DNA of 64,000 bases from Flavobacterium sp. Root186 (lineage in GTDB: Bacteria; Bacteroidota; Bacteroidia; Flavobacteriales; Flavobacteriaceae), in contig NZ_LMHW01000010.1 of the NCBI RefSeq assembly GCF_001428525.1, forward strand, positions 62,341-126,340. Direction: 5' to 3'. The position numbers and the translations under genes were made by a program. The notes beneath the pieces were generated by a model, which was not told the DNA's origin, made no database searches, and saw only the letters and a list, made by a program, of their open reading frames with translations. Positions 27,640-37,244 of the stretch are shown here, piece by piece (the stretch's first letter is position 1; the number at the start of each line of letters is the position of its first letter).

Positions 27640-28374
27640 TTAGCTTCTTTGACGAACTGTTTCATATAAAAATGCACCGCAGGCAACAGATACATTAAGC
27701 GATCCTATGGAACCAAACATTGGTAATTTTGCTTTTTCATCTACAATTTTAAGAACAGATGGATTTATACCTCTGTCTTCAGATCCCATTATAATGGCTA
27801 AAGGCTCATTTAATGATAAATCATAAATGTTTTGATCTGTTTTCTCTGTAGCGGCTACAGTTTTTATTCCAGATCCCTGAAGATAGAATATAGCATCTTT
27901 GATATGTTCTACTTTGCAAATAGGCACATTGAATACTGCACCCGCAGATGTTTTAACTGTATCTCCATTTACTGGCGCAGAACCTGCTTTTTGAACGATA
28001 ATTCCGTTTACTCCCGTACATTCTGCAGTTCTGATAATAGCACCAAAATTTCTCGCATCTGAAATTTGGTCCAATATCAAAAATAAAGGTTTTAAACCCG
28101 AAGCAATTGTAGATTCTACTAAATGTTCTATATCAATAAATCCAATAGGGGAGATTGTAGCAACGGCACCTTGATGATTATTTGGTGTTAATCTATTTAG
28201 TTTTTCAACCGGAACGTATGAAAAGTTAATGTTAGCACGTTTCATTACCTTCATTAAATCTTTCATTAATTCTCCAGAAATCTCTTTTTGTATAAATACT
28301 TTGTCAACTTCCTGACCAGCTTGTATCGCTTCTATAATGGCTCTAATACCAAATATTTGATGTTCTTTTTCCAT
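27640..28374 (-). CDS. rlmB: 23S rRNA (guanosine-2'-O-)-methyltransferase RlmB (SpoU/TrmH family)
   Basis: A 244-residue SPOUT methyltransferase that uses SAM. The N-terminal substrate-binding domain has GIRAIIEAI and NHQGAVA. The knotted catalytic domain has motif 1 NFGAIIRTAE, motif 2 IMGSEDRGI and motif 3 SLNVSVACGAFLYE. Members methylate G2251 in the E. coli 23S numbering. The -7 element at 28379-28386 is so close to the ATG that the message may be leaderless. Confidence 0.93.
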   Translation of the reverse strand: MEKEHQIFGIRAIIEAIQAGQEVDKVFIQKEISGELMKDLMKVMKRANINFSYVPVEKLNRLTPNNHQGAVATISPIGFIDIEHLVESTIASGLKPLFLILDQISDARNFGAIIRTAECTGVNGIIVQKAGSAPVNGDTVKTSAGAVFNVPICKVEHIKDAIFYLQGSGIKTVAATEKTDQNIYDLSLNEPLAIIMGSEDRGINPSVLKIVDEKAKLPMFGSIGSLNVSVACGAFLYETVRQRS

Positions 28375-28378
28375 GGGG

Positions 28379-28386
28379 CAAATATA
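28379..28386 (-). promoter_or_regulatory. -7 element (TATATTTG) immediately upstream of rlmB
   Basis: On the minus strand TATATTTG is followed by CCCC and the ATG. If the start site falls 4-6 bp after the element, the mRNA starts at or next to the AUG. No -33 TTG was found at 20 bp, so this is tentative. Confidence 0.45.
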
Positions 28387-28401
28387 GGCATAATGTTTAT
28401 A

Positions 28402-28440
28402 TAAAAAAAAACCACCCCGAATGAACGGGATGGCTTTTTA
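28402..28440 (-). terminator. Terminator of the SusC/SusD operon
   Basis: Read on the minus strand: a CCATCCCG/CGGGGTGG hairpin with one mismatch, then a long U-run (A-tract 28402-28411). It lies 19 bp after the lipoprotein stop codon and separates that operon from rlmB. Confidence 0.8.
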
Positions 28441-28458
28441 GTATTATTAAAGAAATAA

Positions 28459-29640
28459 TTATAGTGATAATATTCCTTCTTTGTATAAGAATTGTAATTC
28501 TTGACTGTTAGTTCCTTGGATTCTATCAGTAATTGTTAAAATTCCATAATAGTCATCACCATCTCTAGTAATTTTGTAGATGACAACATCTCCAGTTACA
28601 AGATTAGTTAAGCTTGTTACTTTAGCTCCAGCTGTGTAAGCAGCATCAGCTTCAAATAAGTCAGTAGTATTAAAATCTAGAGTTGATTTTACAAATGTAA
28701 TACCGCTAGTAGCTCCTGCTGTTATACCAAATGGACTAACAAAAGAAATTTCTGATCCGGCAGCTCCAGTAGTGAAATCAAAACTGTTTGAATCTGCAGC
28801 GTTAGAAATACTTCCATCGTGACCTGCACCAAACTCTTGATTAACAAATTCTACAGTTGTAGAAATAGCATCAGTTTGAGTTCCAGCAGTTACAGTAAAT
28901 CTGTAAGTGATTTTGTCTCCAATTACGATTCCTCCGTAAGTAGAATATGGAATTGCTGCAATGTCAAGATCTTGATGAGTAATAGGTAATGTTCCTGGTA
29001 ATGCAGAAAAAGCTCCACCATTTTTAGACCATTCTCCAACTATACTGTTAACAGTTGTAGTTCCTTTTTTAACTGGTGCAAAAGTAATGATTACCGGAGT
29101 TGGATCAAGATACTTAATTGTTGATACACCACTTGTTGGGTTAGTAACCGGGTCACCATCAGCATTGTATATCTGCCAAACTATTCCTTTTCCAACTGTA
29201 AGTGTCCAAGTAGCTCTTGTAGTTGTACCATCAGAATAAGTTGAAAGAATTGCTAATGAATAACTTCCTGTTTTACCAGTTAAAGTTGTTGTTCCTCCAG
29301 AAGTTACAGGAAATACATCAAAGCTTCCTAATGAAGAAGTGTTGAAAGTAGCTTTTCCATCACTAAGAGTCGCATCCGCAACTTTATCTCCAAATACGAT
29401 AGGATCTGAAGTAGTTTTAGCAGCATTCTTATAGATTTCAACTTTAGATACGGTTACACCTTCTTTTGTAAAAGTGTTAAGAGGCAAAATATAGTTGTTA
29501 TCTAAACGACTAATACTTGATGTTGTTGGAACAGCGTTCCCTCCCGCGGTTGAATATTCTATATTATCATCTGCGGCATCACAAGAAGCTAAAATTGCAA
29601 TAAATGCGAACGCAGCAATTTGTTTTATATATTTTTTCAT
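28459..29640 (-). CDS. Unknown outer-surface lipoprotein downstream of SusD
   Basis: A 393-residue protein with a lipoprotein signal (ILASCDAADD, Cys20). The remainder is beta-rich, with Thr/Gly/Ser-rich immunoglobulin-like strands (VTSGGTTTLTGKTGSYSLAIL, RATWTLTVGKG). In SusC/SusD loci such a third gene is often a SusE/F-like or other surface ligand-binding lipoprotein. Assigning that role is an inference from position. It lies 17 bp after the SusD-like gene and is followed by a terminator, so it closes the operon. Confidence 0.8.
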   Translation of the reverse strand: MKKYIKQIAAFAFIAILASCDAADDNIEYSTAGGNAVPTTSSISRLDNNYILPLNTFTKEGVTVSKVEIYKNAAKTTSDPIVFGDKVADATLSDGKATFNTSSLGSFDVFPVTSGGTTTLTGKTGSYSLAILSTYSDGTTTRATWTLTVGKGIVWQIYNADGDPVTNPTSGVSTIKYLDPTPVIITFAPVKKGTTTVNSIVGEWSKNGGAFSALPGTLPITHQDLDIAAIPYSTYGGIVIGDKITYRFTVTAGTQTDAISTTVEFVNQEFGAGHDGSISNAADSNSFDFTTGAAGSEISFVSPFGITAGATSGITFVKSTLDFNTTDLFEADAAYTAGAKVTSLTNLVTGDVVIYKITRDGDDYYGILTITDRIQGTNSQELQFLYKEGILSL

Positions 29641-29657
29641 ATTTGTAATATTAAATA

Positions 29658-31124
29658 TTAATGTTTATCCCAGAAAATTTTAGTAGTCACATTATTGTTA
29701 CCCAATTTTGCAACTGCAGCTTCTAGATTTGCAGCATTTAATGTTTGCTCAATTCCTGGATAAGAGTAACGTTTTGGAACTTCAGTAATATCACCAAAAG
29801 TTACTGGAGGAGCTACTAAAGCTGGGAAATCTAATCTTCTGTAAGAAGTCCAAGCTTCAAAACCTCTGTTAAAATAAGAGATCCATGCTTGTTCTCCAAT
29901 TTTTTGTTGCCAAGTTCCAGCAGCAGTTGCATAAGCTACATCAGATCTTACTAAGTAAGCTGCAATGTCAGCAGAAGAAACTCCCCAATCTTTCATAGAT
30001 GCCGTAATACCCGCATTATAGTGAGATGCAGCAGTACCACCAACAGCAATACCTCTTTCTACAGCTTCTGCTAACAAGAATTCTACTTCAGAATAAGTAA
30101 AAAGAACACCAGGATATACTGGATTTTTGATAGTTTCAGTTAAGTGAGAGAAATCTCCGTAAACATTAACTGTTCCATATACACCACCTTTATATTGTCC
30201 TGAACCTTCTGGAAATTCTGTAAAGTATTTTGCTCTTCTTGGATCAGAAAGAGTATTCATTTTGTTTACGAATGTATTAGCCGGCAAGAAGTCATCACGA
30301 CCACTAGCTACTAAATCAAGGTATAACGGGTTGTTATTAGTTGTATTTGTAGTATATGGCATATATGCTCCGTCAGTACTAACTAAAATTAAACCATCAG
30401 CTTGTGCTGCTAAAGCTTGTGCACTAGCATAAGTATGATCTACATCATCCATATTGATAGCTAATCTAAAACGTAAAGAGTTAGCAAATTTAGCCCATTT
30501 AGCAGTATCTCCACCAAAAATAAGATCAGCTACATCATAGCTAGGTGCACTTTGATCTAATTTATGAGATGCTGCAGTTAACACAGCAATAAGGTCTCTG
30601 TAAATAGTTTGTGCATCATCATATTTTGGTTGTGGATGCCCATCTATGTCTAAAGCTTCACTGTAAGGAACATCTCCAAACGTATCAACTAAAATTGAAT
30701 ATGAGTAAGAAGATAGAATGTCAATAATAGCAATTTTATTATCAAAAACTACTAAGCCTTCTGGTGCTCCAGTGTAATTAGCTTTTTGAGTTAACAAAAG
30801 TGATTTAGCTTCTTTAAAATCTCTTAATACATCACGGTAATAAGTTGCCCAATGACGATCTGGAATAGTACGTCCAGTAAGGTCATATTGAGTTTCTTGT
30901 GGATACTGTACTTCAGTCCATTGTTGAGCATATAATCTGAAAACGTTGAAGTTTACAGATGTGCTTGTAACCTGATCCACCATAGTTTTTTCAGCATTGG
31001 TGAATAAAAACTCAGGTGAAGTAATGGTTGGGTTTTTTGTGTCTTCGTTCATTCCTCCAAAGTCATCAGAGCATGATGCAAATAAGGTTATAAACGATAT
31101 TAATATTATTAATCTATTTTTCAT
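29658..31124 (-). CDS. SusD/RagB family nutrient-binding lipoprotein
   Basis: A 488-residue outer membrane lipoprotein (FASCSDDFGG, Cys18) that caps the SusC-like transporter and binds its substrate. Typical SusD-like features are NPTITSPEFLFTNAEK at the N-terminus, TPR-like helices, and the C-terminal QKIGEQAWISYFNRGFEAWTSYRR segment. The latter is typical of the SusD_2 subgroup. It is 3 bp from the SusC gene. No glycoside hydrolase is nearby, so the substrate may be peptide or another polymer. Confidence 0.93.
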   Translation of the reverse strand: MKNRLIILISFITLFASCSDDFGGMNEDTKNPTITSPEFLFTNAEKTMVDQVTSTSVNFNVFRLYAQQWTEVQYPQETQYDLTGRTIPDRHWATYYRDVLRDFKEAKSLLLTQKANYTGAPEGLVVFDNKIAIIDILSSYSYSILVDTFGDVPYSEALDIDGHPQPKYDDAQTIYRDLIAVLTAASHKLDQSAPSYDVADLIFGGDTAKWAKFANSLRFRLAINMDDVDHTYASAQALAAQADGLILVSTDGAYMPYTTNTTNNNPLYLDLVASGRDDFLPANTFVNKMNTLSDPRRAKYFTEFPEGSGQYKGGVYGTVNVYGDFSHLTETIKNPVYPGVLFTYSEVEFLLAEAVERGIAVGGTAASHYNAGITASMKDWGVSSADIAAYLVRSDVAYATAAGTWQQKIGEQAWISYFNRGFEAWTSYRRLDFPALVAPPVTFGDITEVPKRYSYPGIEQTLNAANLEAAVAKLGNNNVTTKIFWDKH

Positions 31125-31127
31125 AGC

Positions 31128-34100
31128 TTAGAATTTTATTGTTAAGTTACAACCAATATTTCTAGTTGTTGGTAAAGAACCGATAGAAAGACCTTGTGAT
31201 CCTACGTTAGATCCTAATCCACTTTCTGGGTCTGCATCTGGAAGATTTTTTTGAATTATCCATAAGTTAGATCCAATAAGTGAAACTTTAGCATCAACCA
31301 ATTTCATTTTTTGTACTAATGAACTTGGTAAAGTATAAGTAATGTTTACCTCTCTTAGTTTAATAAAACCAGCATCATAAACATACTGACTTCTTGGTCC
31401 GTTAGTATAAGCATTTGTGATAGCTCCACCTGTTGAATAAGTAGTTCTTGTTGTATTTGGAGTTCCATCAGCATAAACACCAGGAAGGATTACACCTCCA
31501 CCAGCAAGTTGAGCATTTCTTTTTGGATATCCAAGATCGTTGTTTCCAGCAGTACCATCACCAAGTCCAGTTCCAACTCCGTACCATTGGTCAGTAGAGA
31601 AAACATCTCCTCCGTGTTTAGTGTCAATTAAGAAGCTGAAAGCTAAGCTTTTGTAAGCAAATTTATTGCGGATACCTCCAATCCAGTCAGGATTGATGTT
31701 TCCAATAATATTGTTTGTTGAAGTGTTGATTACATATCTACCAGTTGATGGGTTGATAATTTTTTGACCATCAGCAGTATATGTGTAATCTGTTCCTTTT
31801 AATACTCCAAAAGGTTGTCCAACAACAGCGTTTAAAGTTACAGTTCCAGGGAATGAAGCAATTTGTAAGTTAGAAACTCCATCAGCTAAAGCTGTTACTT
31901 CGTTCTCATTTTTAGACCAGTTTACGTTAATATCCCAAGAAAAATTGTTTGTTTTTATTGGAGTAACATTAAATTGAATCTCAATACCTTTATTTTCAAT
32001 TGTTGCAGCATTTACATACTTAGAAGTATATCCTGTAGCGGTTGAATAAGGAACTCTTACAGCTTCACCATCATTTACGTTTTTATATAAACTCACGTCA
32101 AATCCAACTCTTCTGTTTAAGAACTGCATCTCAAGACCAACCTCTGTAGTGTTTGTCTTAATAGGCTTTAAGTCTGGGTTATTTTTAATTGAGTTTACAG
32201 AATACATTTGATTATTGTTGAATGGATCAAATTTAGTGTAAGTATCAACTAATGCTAAAGCAGGAGTTCCAAGTGGGCTTTCAGAGTAACCTCCTCTTAA
32301 TTTACCAAATGATAACCAGCTAGCGTTTAGGTTTTTAGAGAATACCCAGCTACCAGAAACTGAATAACTAGTTAAAGTATTGTCATCAGCAGGAAGATTT
32401 GAGAAAGCATCTCTACGTGCAGTTGCATCGATAAAATATGTATCCACATATCCTAATGAAGCAGAAGCATAGTAACTGTTTACAGATGTTCTTGTTTCTC
32501 TTTCATATGGATATGGACTTGCAGAACGTGAATTCGATAAACTGTAAATTCCAGGAATAATTAAACCTCCTTGAGTAGAAGCTGTAATTTGATTGAAATA
32601 AGTGTTTCTTATTGTACCCCCAGCAACTCCAGTTAAGCTAATATCTTCTCCGAAGTTATGTTTGAAGTTTAGAAGTAAATCATAGTTTTGCTCAGAGAAA
32701 TTACCATTATAACGTTGGTAACCTGAAGTTTCGTCAAGAGCATTGATACCAAAAGTTTTTGCTACAGAACCTACAGCAACTCTTTCTTCACGTAACTCAT
32801 CGTAAGTATCTGTTGAGATTTTTCCTGTTGCAGAAACCCAGTCAGCAATTTTGTATGTCAAGTTCGCATAACCAATAAAACGATTTCTTCTATCATTTTG
32901 GTAGTTTTGGTAACGCTCAAAGTATGGATTATTCCAGTAAGCTGGAGCTGCATTTTCTGGAGATTTTCTATTCCAAGTAATGTTTTGTTGACCTGAATTA
33001 TTGTAAGCTTGTTCAAGTTGTTTAATGTCAACGTTTGTTTGCCACCATTGACGGAAACCAGAAACAATATTGTCGCTGTATCCAGTCATGTTTCTACCTG
33101 TAGTTTGTTGAGCAGAGAAGTTAGCGAAAGTGCTAAGAGATAATCTGTCAGTAAACTGGTGATTTAATTTTAAACTGAAGTTGTTTTTTCTTAATTCACT
33201 GTTGATTAACGTACCAGTTTGGTTTGTGTTTGTGTAATTAAAAACAACGTTTGTTTTTTCGTTACCATCTTCAAATGAGATACTATTTACTAATGAAAGT
33301 GAATTTTGGAAGAATGAATTTGGATCATTTGCTGCAGCTTTCCAAGGTGTAGCTTTTCCATAGTTAGCGTTTCCTGGGTAAGCAGAGAATGCATCCCATT
33401 GGTAAACATTTAATGATGGGTCAAATCTATCTCCAACAGAAGCATCATCTCCCATTGCAACAACTAAATCTGGAGTACCGTCACCGTCAATATCTTGCTC
33501 GCCAAAAGAACCTCCGTAACCAGCTCCGTATTCTTTTTGATATTTCACGAATGTGCTTTTGTCAGGAGAACCTGTTACTACCTCAGATGAAACTGTAATT
33601 CCTAATCCTTTTTTAGCTTTACCTTTTTTAGTAGTAATCATTAAAACTCCATTACCAGCTAAATAACCGTATAATGCAGATGCAGCGGCACCTTTTAAAA
33701 CGTTAACACTTTCGATGTCTTCTGGATTGATGTCCATACCATTATTACCATAATCGTATCCTCTTGCTCCTGAAGACTGAGTAGTTAATCCATCATTAGT
33801 ATTGTTTCCGTTGTTGATAGGCATACCATCAATAACGATTAACATTTCATTACTTTGACCAATTGCTTTAACCCCTCTGGAAATTGCACTTGTAGAACCA
33901 CCAAAGTTTGTGTTTCTTGTAATGTTAACACCCGCAACTTTTCCAGAAAGTTCGTTTAAGAAGTTACCACTTGATGTACCATTTCTTAAATCTCCTCCTT
34001 TAACCTCTTGTGTAGCGTAACCAAGAGATTTTTTCTCTCTTTTTACACCTAAAGCTGTTGTTACAACAACGCTTTCAAGTTCTTGCGCATCTCCAGCTAA

Positions 34101-34379
34101 ACTTACGTTAACTGTAGATGAAGTTGCAGCTATTTCTTGGGTTTTCATCCCAATGTAGCTAAATACCAAAATTTGGCTTGATGATGCTTTGATAGAATAT
34201 TTACCATCAAAATCGGTTTGTGTTCCGGCTTTTGTTCCTTTAACTAATACACTAACACCTGGTAAAGGCATTCCTGCATTATCAGAAACTGTTCCCGAAA
34301 CAGCTCTTTCTTGCGCAAAAGAAAGTTGCGCAACTAGTACTAATAAAAGTACTAAGAATCCATTGAACTTTAGTTTCAT
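31128..34379 (-). CDS. SusC/RagA family TonB-linked outer membrane transporter
   Basis: A 1083-residue transporter: a signal peptide ending about residue 22 (SFAQ), a CarboxypepD_reg-like domain at about 25-100 (PLPGVSVLVKGTKAG, TDFDGKYSI), a plug at about 105-250 (ESVVVTTALG, LIVIDGMPI, LYGYLAGNGVLMITTK) and a beta-barrel ending in TIKF. It imports oligomers bound by the adjacent SusD protein. It is the first gene of the operon. Its codon use is biased toward preferred codons, consistent with high expression. Confidence 0.95.
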   Translation of the reverse strand: MKLKFNGFLVLLLVLVAQLSFAQERAVSGTVSDNAGMPLPGVSVLVKGTKAGTQTDFDGKYSIKASSSQILVFSYIGMKTQEIAATSSTVNVSLAGDAQELESVVVTTALGVKREKKSLGYATQEVKGGDLRNGTSSGNFLNELSGKVAGVNITRNTNFGGSTSAISRGVKAIGQSNEMLIVIDGMPINNGNNTNDGLTTQSSGARGYDYGNNGMDINPEDIESVNVLKGAAASALYGYLAGNGVLMITTKKGKAKKGLGITVSSEVVTGSPDKSTFVKYQKEYGAGYGGSFGEQDIDGDGTPDLVVAMGDDASVGDRFDPSLNVYQWDAFSAYPGNANYGKATPWKAAANDPNSFFQNSLSLVNSISFEDGNEKTNVVFNYTNTNQTGTLINSELRKNNFSLKLNHQFTDRLSLSTFANFSAQQTTGRNMTGYSDNIVSGFRQWWQTNVDIKQLEQAYNNSGQQNITWNRKSPENAAPAYWNNPYFERYQNYQNDRRNRFIGYANLTYKIADWVSATGKISTDTYDELREERVAVGSVAKTFGINALDETSGYQRYNGNFSEQNYDLLLNFKHNFGEDISLTGVAGGTIRNTYFNQITASTQGGLIIPGIYSLSNSRSASPYPYERETRTSVNSYYASASLGYVDTYFIDATARRDAFSNLPADDNTLTSYSVSGSWVFSKNLNASWLSFGKLRGGYSESPLGTPALALVDTYTKFDPFNNNQMYSVNSIKNNPDLKPIKTNTTEVGLEMQFLNRRVGFDVSLYKNVNDGEAVRVPYSTATGYTSKYVNAATIENKGIEIQFNVTPIKTNNFSWDINVNWSKNENEVTALADGVSNLQIASFPGTVTLNAVVGQPFGVLKGTDYTYTADGQKIINPSTGRYVINTSTNNIIGNINPDWIGGIRNKFAYKSLAFSFLIDTKHGGDVFSTDQWYGVGTGLGDGTAGNNDLGYPKRNAQLAGGGVILPGVYADGTPNTTRTTYSTGGAITNAYTNGPRSQYVYDAGFIKLREVNITYTLPSSLVQKMKLVDAKVSLIGSNLWIIQKNLPDADPESGLGSNVGSQGLSIGSLPTTRNIGCNLTIKF

Positions 34380-34463
34380 TTTTAAATATTTTGAATTAGT
34401 ATCGCAAAACTCTTAATAATTTGTTAACTTTCCTAGTAAAATATTTTTTTTTTTCGTTAAAGG

Positions 34464-36167
34464 TCAAAATTTAACATTATAACATATGTTTATGATAGTG
34501 TTATATAATTGTAATTCCTGTGTTTTGTTAGCTCCGTTTGTAAGGTTAATATTTATTAATCCGTTTGGAGTTTGTATTGAGGTTCCAATTCCAATTCCTA
34601 TTAATTTTTTTATTTTGTTTGGGTCTGAAACGCTTGTCAAGTCTTGGTATATTCCATAATCAAAGATTGAATTAATATAAAGGTTTGATGAAACAATATA
34701 TCTGTACTCTGTAAGAATAGACGCTGTGAAATTTGCCTGGAGACTATTTTCTAAAAATCCTCTTATGGACCTAATGCCCCCAAATCTGAATAATTCGTTT
34801 GAAATGTAGTTTTTGCTTTGTAAATAAAAATTTTGTGAATTTATGTTAATATAGCTTTTGTTGTTGAGCTCAAAATTATAGCCCGCATTTAAATTTATGT
34901 AGAATTGTTTGCTTGATCCCACCGTTTCTAAATCGTTATTTGTGTTTCTTTTTCCATATCCGGCAGCCAAGTTTAAGAATGCTTTTTTCGGCATGAGATA
35001 ATTATTGTAATCTGTTTTTTTATATTCGAAAGTCGATGTGAAATATGAATTGTCGAAATCGCTGATAATTGAATTGTTTGTGTTTTGGATGTCGCTTGAC
35101 TCTGTAGATTGATATCCTAAATATATTTTAGAATTGTAATTTATGTAATAACCTAATTCAATTGCAGTTTTTGTATTTTGAAAAGTACTGTCCTGTTTAA
35201 ATATGTTTAATTGGGCTTTTATTCCGAGCGGTGATTTAAATATGTATGGAATTTCTAGTTTAGTGCTGAAAGTCTTTTGTTGGTTTCCGTCACTTTTCCA
35301 GTATAATGAAAATTGTTCTCCAGCGTGCAGTGTATTGATTAATTGAATGTCAAGATATCCATTAAGGGTTACTTTTTTGTTTTCATCGTTTGAAAAACCA
35401 ATAAAGCCATCAAAAGTGTTTGCTTTCCTTTTTTCTATGTAAGTATAAATTTTGGTAGAATCATTTGTAAAAAGTATTTCAGGATATTTAGTTTGAGAAA
35501 CAAACTCAAAATTATTAATGTCTTCGTAAAGTTGTTTTATAATTTCCTGGTTAAACGTTTTGTTTAGGTATTTTTTATTAAGTTGTTTTAGATGGCCTTT
35601 TGGAAAAAAGGCGCCAGAATTGCTATTTGTATAATTTAGGATAATTGAATTTACGTTGCGTTTTTTTTCGGATTTAAAATTTAAGTCAGCATAAATTATT
35701 AAATTCTTTCTTCGGATATTTTCGAGTTTAATTTTACTTAGCGCAAAACCATCTTTTTCAGCTTGAATTATTTTTGCATTTAAATAACTTTCAATGTCGC
35801 CGTAAGGGAGAATTATGGAGTCATTTTGATTTTTATGAGAATCTAAAAAACGATTATTTATACCTATATATATATGTATACTTTTTATTCTATTTTTTAG
35901 ACTAAAAACAGCGGTGTATGTACTGTCGTTTATTTTGTTGTTTTCTAGTGTTTTATTGTCTAGAAAGCCTTTTTTTGAGAGTTTATCGGAAGTGTTTTTT
36001 ATTTCATCAAATAATGATTTGATGTTTGGATGATCTTTAGTATAATTTAAGGAATCAATAATTTTGTTTTCAATATCATTTGATCCATTTATTTTTAGAT
36101 GAAAGGTCTGGGTGTAAGCTGAAAAGCTTATAAGAAAAAAGAACAATGTATAAAAAAACTGTTTCAA
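34464..36167 (-). CDS. BamA/TamA-like outer membrane protein with TTG start
   Basis: A 567-residue protein with a signal peptide (FFYTLFFFLISFSAYTQ). A POTRA-like N-terminal half (KIIQAEKDGFALSKIKLENI, FNQEIIKQLYEDINNF) precedes a beta-barrel. The RSIRGF segment resembles the VRGF/Y motif in loop 6 of Omp85 proteins. The reading frame begins with TTG at 36167. An in-frame stop (TAA) lies five codons before the TTG, and no in-frame ATG is near. The next internal Met is about residue 390. The specific role, such as lipid or protein insertion, is unknown. It is divergent from rpsL. Confidence 0.8.
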   Translation of the reverse strand: MKQFFYTLFFFLISFSAYTQTFHLKINGSNDIENKIIDSLNYTKDHPNIKSLFDEIKNTSDKLSKKGFLDNKTLENNKINDSTYTAVFSLKNRIKSIHIYIGINNRFLDSHKNQNDSIILPYGDIESYLNAKIIQAEKDGFALSKIKLENIRRKNLIIYADLNFKSEKKRNVNSIILNYTNSNSGAFFPKGHLKQLNKKYLNKTFNQEIIKQLYEDINNFEFVSQTKYPEILFTNDSTKIYTYIEKRKANTFDGFIGFSNDENKKVTLNGYLDIQLINTLHAGEQFSLYWKSDGNQQKTFSTKLEIPYIFKSPLGIKAQLNIFKQDSTFQNTKTAIELGYYINYNSKIYLGYQSTESSDIQNTNNSIISDFDNSYFTSTFEYKKTDYNNYLMPKKAFLNLAAGYGKRNTNNDLETVGSSKQFYINLNAGYNFELNNKSYININSQNFYLQSKNYISNELFRFGGIRSIRGFLENSLQANFTASILTEYRYIVSSNLYINSIFDYGIYQDLTSVSDPNKIKKLIGIGIGTSIQTPNGLININLTNGANKTQELQLYNTIINICYNVKF

Positions 36168-36266
36168 GTGAAAATGTTTTATTTAATTAAAGTGTATGCA
36201 AATATCCATTGTTTGTTTGTAAAAACATACTAATAAATAATGTTGTTGAAAATTAATACATTAACG

Positions 36267-36297
36267 TTTGTATAGTGAAAATTATTTTATACATTTG
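36267..36297 (+). promoter_or_regulatory. Promoter of the str operon
   Basis: TTTG (36267-36270), 19 bp, then TACATTTG (36290-36297), a full match to the Bacteroidota consensus. It lies 53 bp upstream of rpsL. Confidence 0.85.
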
Positions 36298-36350
36298 CAA
36301 CCCCGTAAAAAGCGGGAATTTAATAAACATAATAATTTTTAGTATTAATT

Positions 36351-36734
36351 ATGCCAACAATTCAACAATTAGTAAGAACAGGAAGAACTCAGATAACTAA
36401 GAAGAGTAAATCGGTTGCTTTAGATTCTTGTCCTCAAAGAAGAGGGGTTTGTACGCGTGTTTACACTACTACACCAAAAAAACCAAACTCTGCAATGCGT
36501 AAAGTTGCGCGTGTACGTTTGACAAATGGTAATGAGGTGAATGCTTACATTCCTGGAGAAGGACACAATCTACAAGAGCACTCGATAGTATTAGTTAGAG
36601 GCGGAAGGGTAAAAGATTTACCAGGTGTTAGATATCATATCGTTCGTGGAGCGCTTGACACGTCAGGAGTTGCAGGAAGAACGCAAAGAAGATCTAAGTA
36701 CGGTGCTAAACGCCCAAAAGAAGCAAAAAAGTAA
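36351..36734 (+). CDS. rpsL: 30S ribosomal protein S12
   Basis: A 127-residue decoding-centre protein. [19 protein letters not shown] is the signature, including the Lys whose changes cause streptomycin resistance. First gene of the str operon, from the promoter at 36267-36297. rpsG follows 23 bp on. Confidence 0.99.
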
Positions 36735-36757
36735 TTTAAAACTTTTAAGAAAAAGAC

Positions 36758-37234
36758 ATGAGAAAAAGAGCGGCAAAGAAAAGACCACTTTTACCAGATC
36801 CGAGGTTTAATGACCAGTTGGTAACGCGTTTTGTGAACAACTTAATGTGGGATGGTAAGAAATCTACAGCTTTCAAAGTATTTTATGATGCAATTGATAT
36901 CATTGAAACTAAAAAGCAAGATTCAGAAAAAACTTCATTAGAAATTTGGAAAGATGCTTTAACTAATGTTATGCCTCACGTAGAAGTACGTAGCCGTAGA
37001 GTTGGTGGAGCTACATTTCAAATTCCAATGCAGATTCGTCCAGATAGAAAAATTTCTATGGCAATGAAGTGGTTGATACTTTATTCTAGAAGAAGAAACG
37101 AAAAATCTATGGCACAACGTTTAGCGTCAGAATGTTTAGCTGCTGCTAAAGAAGAGGGTGCTGCGGTTAAGAAAAGAATGGATACTCACAAGATGGCAGA
37201 AGCTAATAAAGCTTTCTCTCACTTTAGATTTTAA
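36758..37234 (+). CDS. rpsG: 30S ribosomal protein S7
   Basis: A 158-residue primary binder of the 16S 3' domain and nucleator of head assembly. It begins [17 protein letters not shown] and contains the S7 core [19 protein letters not shown]. In E. coli S7 regulates this operon. No comparable leader was identified here. fusA starts 10 bp after its stop. Confidence 0.99.
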   Translation: MRKRAAKKRPLLPDPRFNDQLVTRFVNNLMWDGKKSTAFKVFYDAIDIIETKKQDSEKTSLEIWKDALTNVMPHVEVRSRRVGGATFQIPMQIRPDRKISMAMKWLILYSRRRNEKSMAQRLASECLAAAKEEGAAVKKRMDTHKMAEANKAFSHFRF

Positions 37235-37244
37235 TTCGTAAGAA

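Noticed and set aside
36301..36316. Short CCCG/CGGG hairpin in the rpsL leader
   Set aside because: Only four to five pairs; too weak to claim as an attenuator.
36625..36810. Open frame bridging rpsL and rpsG
   Set aside because: A frame-shifted reading of the two ribosomal genes and their spacer, with Lys-rich composition only.
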